In this document: piece by piece, positions 27,635-35,292 of the stretch | How positions within the stretch are numbered: the stretch's first letter is position 1 | Layout of the letters: every line of letters starts with the position of its first letter | From: Planctomycetaceae bacterium | GTDB taxonomy: Bacteria > Planctomycetota > Planctomycetia > Pirellulales > PNKZ01 | Length of the DNA: 64,000 nt | Assembly: GCA_016793115.1 (NCBI GenBank) | Contig: JAEUIN010000207.1 | Location: 1 to 64,000 of the forward strand | Reading direction: 5' to 3' | Program-made: the position numbers and the translations under genes | The notes under the pieces: generated by a model | What the model saw: only the letters and a program-made list of their open reading frames with translations | What the model was told of the DNA's origin: nothing | Databases searched by the model: none

Positions 27635-27667
27635 AAAAAAAGACGACCTCGTCCGATAGGCGAGGCC
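27635..27667 (-). terminator. Terminator hairpin in the greA leader
   Basis: On the minus strand a 7-bp stem (27667-27661 and 27651-27645, one G-U pair, 9-base loop) is followed by GTC and seven T (27641-27635). It could end the upstream zinc-ribbon gene transcript, but it sits only about 19 bases before the greA start and downstream of a promoter-like sequence. Confidence 0.6.
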
Positions 27668-27677
27668 GCATGAAACC

Positions 27678-27706
27678 ATTTTGATCGGAACGGACCGAAC
27701 TGTAAA
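27678..27706 (-). promoter_or_regulatory. Probable promoter for greA
   Basis: TTTACA (27706-27701) and CAAAAT (27683-27678) are separated by exactly 17 bases on the minus strand. The predicted start near 27671 gives a leader of about 55 bases that includes the terminator-like hairpin. Confidence 0.45.
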
Positions 27707-27740
27707 GGCGACGCTACGACCGGAGGGTGAAGCAGGCCGC

Positions 27741-28472
27741 TTACTTTCGGCCTCGGCTTTGGCCGGGGGCGCGATCTTCCGGCAGATAGAGCAAGCGTCC
27801 GCAAACTTGGCAAAGCACGATTTTATCCATGAGCAGCGAATTCATCGTGTTCGCGGTGATGGTGTGGTAGCAACCGCCGCAATGTTCGCCTTCGACCTGG
27901 GCCATTCCATCGGCTCCCTTAGACCTGACCATGCGCCCATAGGTGTCGCGTAGATCCTCAGGCAAATTCTTTTCCGAAGTCGAGAGTTCCGCCTCGAGTC
28001 GCTTGTAGTCGCCGTCGAGTAAGCCTTGTTGATCCCGAATGGCCTGCTGAACTCGGGACATTTCTTCCTTGGCTTTGATCAAAGTCTGCTCGGCTTCGCC
28101 GATCTGCTTCTTGATCGTCTCGACTTTCTCCATGCCTTCCAAGATTTCATCTTGGAGGACGCTCCCCGACATTTCGTCGGCGGCGATCTGATCCCGCAAA
28201 GCTTGATACTCGCGATTGCTCTTGGATTGATTGAGCTTCACTCGCAAGTCGATGATTTTGCCTTCGCTGCTCTTGAGTTGGAGTTGCTTTTGGTCGACCG
28301 CGACTTTGGCGTTCTTTTGGTCGTTCTTGAGGCGGTTCACCTCGGCGTCGCAGCGCGCGACATTCAGTTCGTGGGCCTTCAATTGCTTGGGCCCCCGCTC
28401 AAGCCGCTCGCGCAGGTCGGAAAGCTGGATATGAATGCGATGGAGTTCTCGCAAGAGGGCGGCATTGTTCAT
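27741..28472 (-). CDS. Coiled-coil protein with C4-type zinc ribbon
   Basis: The 243-residue protein consists of a long antiparallel coiled coil (about residues 5-180, very rich in Glu, Lys, Gln and Leu) and a C-terminal zinc ribbon with CGGC...CQVC near residues 197-225. This matches the zf-RING_7/C4-type zinc ribbon family found next to RNA polymerase and replication genes in many bacteria; the molecular role is not established, with nucleic-acid binding as a likely guess. It lies between rpoD and greA on the same strand. Confidence 0.85.
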   Translation of the reverse strand: MNNAALLRELHRIHIQLSDLRERLERGPKQLKAHELNVARCDAEVNRLKNDQKNAKVAVDQKQLQLKSSEGKIIDLRVKLNQSKSNREYQALRDQIAADEMSGSVLQDEILEGMEKVETIKKQIGEAEQTLIKAKEEMSRVQQAIRDQQGLLDGDYKRLEAELSTSEKNLPEDLRDTYGRMVRSKGADGMAQVEGEHCGGCYHTITANTMNSLLMDKIVLCQVCGRLLYLPEDRAPGQSRGRK

Positions 28473-28528
28473 ACGGTCTTATTCGCTCCGCAGCGGCGGG
28501 AGAACGTCGTCGGTAATTGGTTATTTCC

Positions 28529-28537
28529 AGTATAACA
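28529..28537 (-). promoter_or_regulatory. Extended -10 promoter for the zinc-ribbon gene
   Basis: TGTTATACT on the minus strand fits an extended -10 (TGnTATAAT) with one mismatch. There is no good -35, since that position is taken by the rpoD terminator stem. Confidence 0.35.
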
Positions 28538-28569
28538 AAAAAACGCCGCCGGTCTTGCGACCGGCGGCG
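28537..28569 (-). terminator. Rho-independent terminator of rpoD
   Basis: A perfect 11-bp GC-rich stem (28569-28559 with 28554-28544, 4-base loop) is followed on the minus strand by seven T (28543-28537). It lies 74 bases past the rpoD stop codon. Confidence 0.9.
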
Positions 28570-28642
28570 CGAATTTAGACAAACTGCGAGTCGCTTCGTC
28601 GCGAAGACTCGCTTCTCGGCGCTTTCAACTCCGCGGCCCCGA

Positions 28643-30328
28643 TTACGACGTCAGGGCCAAACCGGTGAGGAAGCCTTCCAATTGTTGGCTGCGCACCGGG
28701 TGTTGTAGCTTCCGAACAGCCTTGGCCTCGATTTGGCGGACGCGTTCCCGCGTCACCTTGAAGATGCGGCCCACTTCTTCGAGCGTATAGGTATACCCGT
28801 CGCCCAAGCCGTAGCGAAGGCGAATGATTTCCCGTTCGCGATATGTCAACGTCTTGAGCAAGCCTTCGATCTTATCGCGGAGCATCACTTGAGATGCGCT
28901 CGTAATTGGGCTTTGGGTGTTGTCGTCTTGGATAAACTCTCCGAAGGCCGCGTCTTCGCTTTCGCCGATCGGGCGATCGAGGCTCACCGGCTGCCGACCG
29001 ATGCTCATCACCCGCTTCGTTTCTTCAATGCTCAGTTCGGCTGCGATCGCCGTTTCCTCCGTCGTCGGTTCGCGACCGAGTTCTTGTTGCAATTTCTTGG
29101 CCACGTTGCGAAGCTTCGAGAGCACGTCGATCATGTGGACCGGAATCCTAATCGTCCGGGCCTGATCGGCGATCGCCCGCGTGATGGCCTGCCGAATCCA
29201 CCACGTGGCGTACGTGGAGAACTTGTAACCGCGGCGATATTCGTACTTATCGACGGCCCGCATCAACCCCGTATTGCCTTCTTGGATCAAGTCCAAAAAG
29301 CTCAAGCCGCGATTGCGATACTTCTTGGCGATCGAGACGACCAACCGCAAGTTGCCGCCGGAAAGTTGGCGCTTGGCGTTTTCGTATTCGCGAAATTGAA
29401 CCTTGATCCGTTCGAGCTTGATGCGGAGCGTTTGCGAGCTCTCCATCGTCGAACACATCAGGTCGCGCAGTTCTTTGCGCAGGTTGGCGCGATCGTCTTT
29501 CGCCGCGGCGTTGCCTTCCAAATTGCCGATCTTCAGTTTGAGCGATTCCATGCGGACGAGCATCGAATCAAGCTGACGAATCATCGGTTGGACGCGGCGC
29601 GTGCGCAAGCTCAATTCCTCGACGAGGACGAGCATCTTATGGCGGCGCGCGAAGATTTTGCGACGCAGCGCGCGACGCTCTTCCGGAGCGGTCGCTTTGC
29701 TGAGGCAGCGTTTGAAGTCGCCGCGGTTTTCCTTCATGAGCCGTTCGAGCGTCGCCAGGTTGTGCGGCATACGCTGCAGAATCTGCTCTTTCGTCAATTG
29801 CTCCGTGAGCGACACCTTGATCGTGCGATCGAACGGCAGCGCGCCTTGGTGCACTTTTTTGAGAGTTTCGACCGTGTGGTGCATCGCGTAGTAGCAGCTC
29901 AACAGCGAGCGCCGGAAGCGCTTGCGGGTGATTTCGATCTTCTTCGCCAGCGAGATTTCCTGCTCGCGCGTGAGGAGCGGAATTTCCGCCATTTGGCCGA
30001 GATAGAGACGAATCGGGTCGTCGCTCCACTTCGGCGTGTCGGCGGCCGATTTCTTCGTCGGACGGGGCATCGTCGCCGGGCGCTCGTCTTCATCGAAGTC
30101 GAGCAATTGCTGCTTGCCGGCCGCAGTCGCGGGAGCGTCGGCCTTCGGCGCGGGGGCCTCGGTCACGAGCTCGATCCCCATGTCCTCAAGCGCAATCAAA
30201 AGATTGTCGAGCTTGTCGGGGTTGACCGCTTCATCCGGCAGGTAATCGTTCACCTGATCGTAGGTGAGATAGCCTTGGGCCTTGCCGGTCGCGATGAGTT
30301 GCTGCAAGTCGTTGTCTGCGTGGTCCAC
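28643..30328 (-). CDS. rpoD: Primary sigma factor RpoD (sigma-70)
   Basis: The 561-residue housekeeping sigma factor. Region 1.1 is short (about 1-60), region 1.2 starts at [11 protein letters not shown], a non-conserved basic insertion of roughly 150 residues follows, and region 2 is canonical with [32 protein letters not shown] and [10 protein letters not shown] (the -10 binding segment). Regions 3 and 4 end with [22 protein letters not shown], the -35-binding helix-turn-helix. The start is GTG behind GGAGG. The gene follows dnaG on the same strand, has a promoter of its own and ends in a strong terminator. Confidence 0.97.
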   Translation of the reverse strand: MDHADNDLQQLIATGKAQGYLTYDQVNDYLPDEAVNPDKLDNLLIALEDMGIELVTEAPAPKADAPATAAGKQQLLDFDEDERPATMPRPTKKSAADTPKWSDDPIRLYLGQMAEIPLLTREQEISLAKKIEITRKRFRRSLLSCYYAMHHTVETLKKVHQGALPFDRTIKVSLTEQLTKEQILQRMPHNLATLERLMKENRGDFKRCLSKATAPEERRALRRKIFARRHKMLVLVEELSLRTRRVQPMIRQLDSMLVRMESLKLKIGNLEGNAAAKDDRANLRKELRDLMCSTMESSQTLRIKLERIKVQFREYENAKRQLSGGNLRLVVSIAKKYRNRGLSFLDLIQEGNTGLMRAVDKYEYRRGYKFSTYATWWIRQAITRAIADQARTIRIPVHMIDVLSKLRNVAKKLQQELGREPTTEETAIAAELSIEETKRVMSIGRQPVSLDRPIGESEDAAFGEFIQDDNTQSPITSASQVMLRDKIEGLLKTLTYREREIIRLRYGLGDGYTYTLEEVGRIFKVTRERVRQIEAKAVRKLQHPVRSQQLEGFLTGLALTS

Positions 30329-30380
30329 TTGGTTTCCCTCCCGTGCGTGGATTTCGAAACAAAATCCGGGTTGAAGCGAA

Positions 30381-30403
30381 AACTTTCACTACCGGTGAAA
30401 GTT
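30381..30403. promoter_or_regulatory. Palindrome in the rpoD leader, possible operator
   Basis: AACTTTCAC (30381-30389) and GTGAAAGTT (30395-30403) form a perfect 9-bp inverted repeat around a 5-base centre. It lies 53 bases before the rpoD start and downstream of the promoter. No T-tract long enough for a terminator follows, so a protein-binding site or RNA hairpin is more likely. Confidence 0.5.
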
Positions 30404-30439
30404 GCGGATCGCTTACCGCCGAACTTCGTTTCCAAGACA

Positions 30440-30469
30440 ATTATGGTCGTCGTCGACCGGCCCGTTCAA
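30440..30469 (-). promoter_or_regulatory. Sigma-70 promoter for rpoD
   Basis: TTGAAC (30469-30464) and CATAAT (30445-30440) are 18 bases apart on the minus strand, between the dnaG stop and the rpoD start. It would allow rpoD transcription independent of dnaG. Confidence 0.5.
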
Positions 30470-30515
30470 GTTCCCGATTTGGCCGGCCTGCGGCGACCGC
30501 CGCCGTTCGACATCC

Positions 30516-32411
30516 TTACCCATCCGTGGGTACGGAAATGCCTTGGCGGTTCCGCTCACGCTTCAGCAGTGCCTGAAGCCGAGCGAGTTGCGGATCGTTT
30601 TGGTGCTCCTCATGATAACGAGTCGAATCGGAATTTTCAGGGGGCTCCGTCGCCGGCCGATCGGAATTCGAGCGTTCGTGTAAGACGCGCACGAGTTCGC
30701 GAACCTCTTCGATCGTCGCCGCACGGTTTTTAGCGCGCCGATTCTCGTCGAGATCGATCAGCGCTTTCTTAAGCGTCGCATCTTCCAGTCGCAGCATTAG
30801 GCGATCGAAGTCGGCGAGTACGCCGTCGTGGTGGAGTTCGCAAGCCGCGGAATAGATCTCGCGATGCAAGCCGCGCCGGAGATCCTCGCATGTCAATGAC
30901 TCCTGAACGTCGGCGAGTAGCTCCGGTTGGTGAATCAAAATTTCCAGCAGCCAAGTTTCCGCTTGGCGAAATCGCGGCAAATCCGGCTGATCGACGAACT
31001 GGTCGCTCGGAGGCTCTGCATGATCGCCGCCGCCCCGAAGGCGAAGATCGCGGACCGGCGCCGATTCGGCCTTTTTCCTGCGATCGGCGAGCGATTTACG
31101 CAGTTTGTCTTCAGGGATTCGCGTGAGCATGTGCAAGCGAGCGACGGCGGCATTAGCACGAATGCTGAGTTCCGTAGAAAACGAGTCGAGCTGAGATTCC
31201 GCCTTTGCCAAGACGTCGAGAATCGCGTCGGCGATGGCGCTCGCCTCGTGCAACGAAGGGTTGCCGCCGCAGCGGGCAGCCATCATGCGATACTTGTGTT
31301 CCAAAGCGTCCGGTGCTCGCTCCACGCGGGCCGCAAACTCTTCCGCCCCGCGTTCCAATAAAAAATCGGCCGGATCGAGTTCGTCGGGCAACGTGAGCAC
31401 TCGCAGATCGACGTTCTCCGCGACGAACAATCCGAGCACCTCATCGGTTCGCTTCTGACCGGCTTCGTCGCCGTCGAGCGTCAGCACGACTTTGTCGGCG
31501 AAGCGCTTAAGCAATTTTACGTGTCGCTCGCCAAGGGCCGTGCCCAGCACGGCGACGGCGTTCTTGAATCCACATTGATGGGCGATGGCGACGTCGGTAT
31601 AGCCTTCCATGACAAGCGCCGTGCCCGTTCTCTGAATCGCTTCCTTGGCGACATCGAGTCCGTACAGCAGGTTATGCTTTTGAAACAGCGGCGTTTCGGG
31701 CGAGTTGACATATTTCGCCGGGCTGTCGTCGGAGATTCCGGGCAGCACACGGCCGCCGAAGCCCACGGGCCGGCTTTGCGGATCGCGGATCGAGAACAAC
31801 ACGCGTCCGCGAAAGCGATCGTAATAGCCCGGGCCGTTCGTGCGCTCGCCGATCAGGCCGGCCTGGGCGAGGATCTTTTGCGGAAACTGCGTTTGCCTCG
31901 CTTGCTGCACCAGCCAGTCCCAACTGTTGGGCGAGTAGCCGCAATGGAAGCGAACGATAGTATCGTGCGTGAGTCCGCGATCGGCGAGATACTTGCGGGC
32001 CGGTTCCGCCTCGGGGGCGTTGAGCAGATAGGCGTGAAAGCGCTGCTCGGCCCAGGCAAGGGCCTGGAGCATGTCGCGCTTTTCAACGGCCGCATTGACG
32101 TCACCGGAAGCGCCGCGAGGCTCGAGCTTGATGCCGGCTTTATCCGCCAACAGCTGCAGGGCTTCGCCGAAGTCGCACCCTTCCATCTTCATAACAAACG
32201 TGAAGATGTCGCCGCCGATGTCACAAACCCAGCACTTGAACGATTGACGTTCCGGATTGACTTGCAGGCTGGGGCGGCTGTCGTCGTGCCAGGGGCAGAG
32301 GGCCTTGTAGCCGCGTCCCTCGCGTCGCAACTGCACGTAGTCGCCGACGAGTTCGGCGATGTCAACCGCCTGTCGCACGCGCTCTTTAGCGTCGGCCCAA
32401 TCGAAACCCAC
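30516..32411 (-). CDS. dnaG: DNA primase DnaG
   Basis: The 631-residue primase makes RNA primers for DNA replication. The CHC2 zinc finger (CPWH ... CWVC) lies at about 42-66, and the primase core follows with YFRGRVLFSIRD-like (here YDRFRGRVLFSIRD) and the Toprim motifs MEGYTD and LTLDGDEAG. The C-terminal part is the DnaB-binding helical region. I chose a GTG at 32411 because AAGGGAG lies seven bases upstream and the zinc finger follows at the normal distance; the frame is open to 32642. It forms the dnaG-rpoD arrangement of the macromolecular synthesis operon, without rpsU. Confidence 0.95.
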   Translation of the reverse strand: MGFDWADAKERVRQAVDIAELVGDYVQLRREGRGYKALCPWHDDSRPSLQVNPERQSFKCWVCDIGGDIFTFVMKMEGCDFGEALQLLADKAGIKLEPRGASGDVNAAVEKRDMLQALAWAEQRFHAYLLNAPEAEPARKYLADRGLTHDTIVRFHCGYSPNSWDWLVQQARQTQFPQKILAQAGLIGERTNGPGYYDRFRGRVLFSIRDPQSRPVGFGGRVLPGISDDSPAKYVNSPETPLFQKHNLLYGLDVAKEAIQRTGTALVMEGYTDVAIAHQCGFKNAVAVLGTALGERHVKLLKRFADKVVLTLDGDEAGQKRTDEVLGLFVAENVDLRVLTLPDELDPADFLLERGAEEFAARVERAPDALEHKYRMMAARCGGNPSLHEASAIADAILDVLAKAESQLDSFSTELSIRANAAVARLHMLTRIPEDKLRKSLADRRKKAESAPVRDLRLRGGGDHAEPPSDQFVDQPDLPRFRQAETWLLEILIHQPELLADVQESLTCEDLRRGLHREIYSAACELHHDGVLADFDRLMLRLEDATLKKALIDLDENRRAKNRAATIEEVRELVRVLHERSNSDRPATEPPENSDSTRYHEEHQNDPQLARLQALLKRERNRQGISVPTDG

Positions 32412-32469
32412 GGCGAACTCCCTTACGCCCGCAACCTTGCGCCCCCACGGCGTCGGCCCGCCCCGGGCC

Positions 32470-32486
32470 TTGCGGATCATCCGCAA
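32470..32486. promoter_or_regulatory. Palindromic operator candidate at the dnaG start site
   Basis: TTGCGGAT-C-ATCCGCAA is a perfect 8+1+8 palindrome. It begins at the last base of the predicted -10 element and so covers the predicted transcription start of dnaG, the usual position of a repressor site. Confidence 0.5.
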
Positions 32487-32513
32487 TCTTACCAGTTCGC
32501 AGCGCTCGGTCGA
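32486..32513 (-). promoter_or_regulatory. Probable dnaG promoter, extended -10 type
   Basis: TCGACC (32513-32508) and TAAGAT (32491-32486) are 16 bases apart on the minus strand, and the -10 is preceded by a TG (TGGTAAGAT). The match is moderate. Confidence 0.35.
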
Positions 32514-32745
32514 GGAGTGGGGCGACGAACGGAGGCTCGTCGCGACTGCTTTGACCGGAGCTTGAAGTCTGGAGTGGCCCGAAGCGGGCGGGATTATAGG
32601 AATGCCGTTTTTTCTGGTCAACGTCGGTTTTTCCGCCGGCATTGCGGTTATGGCATCGCTTGCGGTACGCTGTGCGGCAATCCTATGGCTGGGCCGCAGA
32701 GCGTTGTGGAATCACGCACCAAAACTTTTTGCAAAGACGCTTTTT

Positions 32746-33129
32746 ATGAGCCAACAAGCGAACCAATTGGCGATGTGCGAGCGACACGACGGCGTGCTCA
32801 CCGTGCTGGTGTTGTTGGGCGAAATTCGCGATTCGCACACCGCCTACGCATTTCGCGACGAAGTGATCGCCGAGATGAAGCAGGCGACGACTCGTGACGT
32901 CATTTTCGACCTGAGCCGCGTCCGGTTCATCGGCAGCGTTGGATTTTTGGCGTTTCTCGGCGTGCGTCGTCAGCTTTCCGGCGGGCGAATCGTGCTCTGC
33001 CACATGAGCGATTCGATTCGGGAGGTGTTTCAAGTGTGCCGCTTGATCGCGAACAGCGACAAAGGCGCGAAGGCGCCCTTTGAAGAAGCCGAGACGCTCC
33101 ACGACGCGCGGCAGATGCTGCAGCGGTAG
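32746..33129 (+). CDS. STAS-domain protein, anti-sigma factor antagonist type
   Basis: A 127-residue single STAS domain protein of the SpoIIAA/RsbV type, which controls partner anti-sigma kinases by serine phosphorylation. The conserved phosphorylation segment reads FDLSRVRFIGSVGFLAFLG; the target Ser is kept but the preceding Asp of the usual DSSG is Gly and the second Ser is Val. No anti-sigma factor, phosphatase of the PP2C-SpoIIE type or alternative sigma gene is adjacent. The ATG has no clear ribosome site. Confidence 0.78.
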   Translation: MSQQANQLAMCERHDGVLTVLVLLGEIRDSHTAYAFRDEVIAEMKQATTRDVIFDLSRVRFIGSVGFLAFLGVRRQLSGGRIVLCHMSDSIREVFQVCRLIANSDKGAKAPFEEAETLHDARQMLQR

Positions 33130-33144
33130 CGCACGGCGAACGGC

Positions 33145-34290
33145 TCAGCGCACGTCTTGCGCGAGCAGCCAGTCTTCCAGAATGATGTGCTCGATAAAAG
33201 GCGCGCGCATCAGCCCGACGCGCGTCGAGAGCACCGGAGCGAGCCAGGCCCGCCGTGCGATCAACGACACCGCCTGCTTGCCCCAGCTATTGAAGCTGCG
33301 GCCCGTGGTTTGTGCCCGAACGTTGTCGCTGAGTCTCTTGAACGTCGCGGGAATCAAGTTGGGATCGGGGCCGACGTGGACGACCGTCTCCGCGCCGCTG
33401 CCGAGGATTTCGCAGACGCCGTCCCACAATCGCTGTGGACGCTGGAGCCAATCGACGATCGTTTCGCGTGCATTGAACGAGTCATAACTGAATCGGCCGG
33501 TGACGAGCGAGAAGACGTTGGGCAGCGGCGCTTGCAGACCGCCGCCCATCGAGTGCATGGCTAATCCGGCGCGACACGGGACGTTGCGTTCCCACAATAG
33601 AGGAGTGTGGAGCGGCGGCCACGCGCCGTCGGCCTTGCGTAAGTTGATTCGCGTGCCCAGCGCGGAGTGCATCCGATCCTTAAAGCGGGCGAGCGTGTCG
33701 CGCTGGCCGATCAATAGCACAGTATTCGGCGAGAGATACGAAGAAACGGCGATGACGCCGCGGCCGTCTTGATTGATCTCGATGCAAAGCCTATGCACAG
33801 CTTCGAGATTGAGCTCCGGACCGCGCGAGAATAAGATTCCCATCGATGCGTCGCGGGCCAGATCGGCGCAGTCGCCCGCCAATTGAAATAGCGGCGGGAG
33901 GACTTGCTCGACCACGAACGTTCCACCCGCGACGAGCGCCGTCAGCTCTCCGAGGCTATAGCCGACGGTAAACTTTGTGCCGCGATAATCGAGCCCGAAG
34001 AACTGGTCGAGCAGTTCGAGCTGCGCCATTTCGACGGCGATGATGAGTGCGATGTCTTCCGCGAACGTGTCGAGCGTGCTCTCGCGACCTGCACGCACGC
34101 GTTCGACCAAATCGAGCGGTCGGTGCATCGCATCAGCGAATACGGAACCGGCAAGTTTCAGATGGCGCTCGACAATCGGACCATAGGCCGGGTGGGCGAG
34201 AAGCTGGGGAGTCTTGCCGAGGTTCGTGAGGTTGAAGCCGCGGAAGGCCAGCGTCGTAGTGGCGACTCGTTGTGTCCAGAGTTGAGCCAT
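33145..34290 (-). CDS. Stand-alone acyltransferase, malonyl-transferase (FabD) fold
   Basis: The 381-residue protein has the acyltransferase core of FabD and polyketide synthases. The nucleophile is in GYSLGEL (Ser112, usual GHSxGE), and the catalytic His is in PPLHTPLL. The N-terminal oxyanion motif GQGSQ of FabD is absent; the corresponding place reads FRGFNLTNLG. This points to a Planctomycete-type variant with a different acyl donor or acceptor. It diverges from the H4MPT-type operon (167-nt gap) and overlaps no other gene. Its pathway is unknown. Confidence 0.7.
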   Translation of the reverse strand: MAQLWTQRVATTTLAFRGFNLTNLGKTPQLLAHPAYGPIVERHLKLAGSVFADAMHRPLDLVERVRAGRESTLDTFAEDIALIIAVEMAQLELLDQFFGLDYRGTKFTVGYSLGELTALVAGGTFVVEQVLPPLFQLAGDCADLARDASMGILFSRGPELNLEAVHRLCIEINQDGRGVIAVSSYLSPNTVLLIGQRDTLARFKDRMHSALGTRINLRKADGAWPPLHTPLLWERNVPCRAGLAMHSMGGGLQAPLPNVFSLVTGRFSYDSFNARETIVDWLQRPQRLWDGVCEILGSGAETVVHVGPDPNLIPATFKRLSDNVRAQTTGRSFNSWGKQAVSLIARRAWLAPVLSTRVGLMRAPFIEHIILEDWLLAQDVR

Positions 34291-34457
34291 CGCGGTGCAG
34301 ATCCGGGGACGAGATATCGCCGTCGGTCGACTCGATGCGTGTTTGTCGCGGCGGCGGCGTGCCTAGAGGCATAGACGCTTGCCGCTCGCCGGGCGGGCAA
34401 CTACAACCAAGTATTCGGCTATTCGCCGCTCGCGCCCCGCGAAATTATACGGTTCTT

Positions 34458-35276
34458 ATGTCGGAAGCGTCTCAACTTGAACTTGCCGGCCGCACGGTCG
34501 TCGTGACCGGCTCGTCGGGGGGCATTGGTCGCGCCATTGCTCAGGAGCTGGCGTCGGCCGGAGCCGCTGTCTTGGTTCACGGCCGCGGCAACGCCCGAGG
34601 TGCCGATGAAACGGCCGCGGCAATCCTCAAGCTCGGCGGCACGGCGAAGGTCTGTCTGGCTGACTTGGCCGATCCGCAAGCTTGTGCCGAGCTTGTGGAA
34701 ACCGCTTGGAAGTGGCGAAGCGGGGTCGACGTTTGGGTGAATAACGCCGGAGTGGATGTGCTGACCGGGGCGGCGGCCCAATGGACTTTTGAGCGAAAGT
34801 TGCAAGCACTTTGGGCCGTTGACGTGGCGGCGACTATGCGACTGTCGCGCGACGTCGGTCGGGCGATGTTCGAACGTCGCGCGGGGGCGATCGTGAATAT
34901 CGGCTGGGATCAGGCGGAGACCGGCATGGCCGGCGACAGCGGCGAGATGTTCGCCGCCGTGAAGGGGGCCGTGATGGCATTCACGCGCAGCCTTGCGCAT
35001 TCGTTGGCCCCGCACGTGCGGGTTAATTGTGTAGCTCCCGGCTGGATCAAGACGGAGTGGGGTGACGACGCCTCCGATTATTGGCAACGACGCGCTATCC
35101 GAGAATCGTTGCGTGAACGCTGGGGAACACCGCAGGATATTGCCAGGGCGGTACGTTTCCTGGCTTCGCCTGCAGCCGATTTTATCACGGCACAGATTCT
35201 GCCTGTAAACGGCGGGCTGCGACACGGCGAAGCCTATCCGCACCGCGATGCCGATTCGACGCCGTCGAAAATGTGA
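34458..35276 (+). CDS. SDR-fold protein with degenerate catalytic residues
   Basis: The 272-residue product has an intact Rossmann signature (VTGSSGGIGRA, then NNAGVD) and the C-terminal VNGG of FabG-like SDRs. The catalytic centre is altered: the YxxxK Tyr is Phe (FAAVK), and the segment that normally reads NISS is NIGW, removing the catalytic Ser. The Lys is present. The protein is probably a cofactor- or ligand-binding protein rather than a normal dehydrogenase, or a reductase with an unusual mechanism. It is the first gene of a six-gene plus-strand operon; the next start lies 16 nt after its stop. Confidence 0.75.
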   Translation: MSEASQLELAGRTVVVTGSSGGIGRAIAQELASAGAAVLVHGRGNARGADETAAAILKLGGTAKVCLADLADPQACAELVETAWKWRSGVDVWVNNAGVDVLTGAAAQWTFERKLQALWAVDVAATMRLSRDVGRAMFERRAGAIVNIGWDQAETGMAGDSGEMFAAVKGAVMAFTRSLAHSLAPHVRVNCVAPGWIKTEWGDDASDYWQRRAIRESLRERWGTPQDIARAVRFLASPAADFITAQILPVNGGLRHGEAYPHRDADSTPSKM

Positions 35277-35292
35277 GCTTCGGGATCTCGAT

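Larger units (their letters stand above)
32412..32745. other. Divergent region between dnaG and the STAS gene
   Basis: About 330 bases without a credible gene. On the minus strand it carries the dnaG promoter and a palindrome, described separately. On the side of the STAS gene there is no obvious promoter or ribosome site. Confidence 0.5.

Noticed and set aside
28733-30733. Plus-strand frame of 666 codons opposite rpoD
   Set aside because: Shadow of rpoD with no recognisable domains.
31521-32897. Plus-strand frame of 458 codons opposite dnaG that runs into the STAS gene
   Set aside because: It is antisense to the conserved Toprim and zinc-finger regions and has no protein-like pattern.
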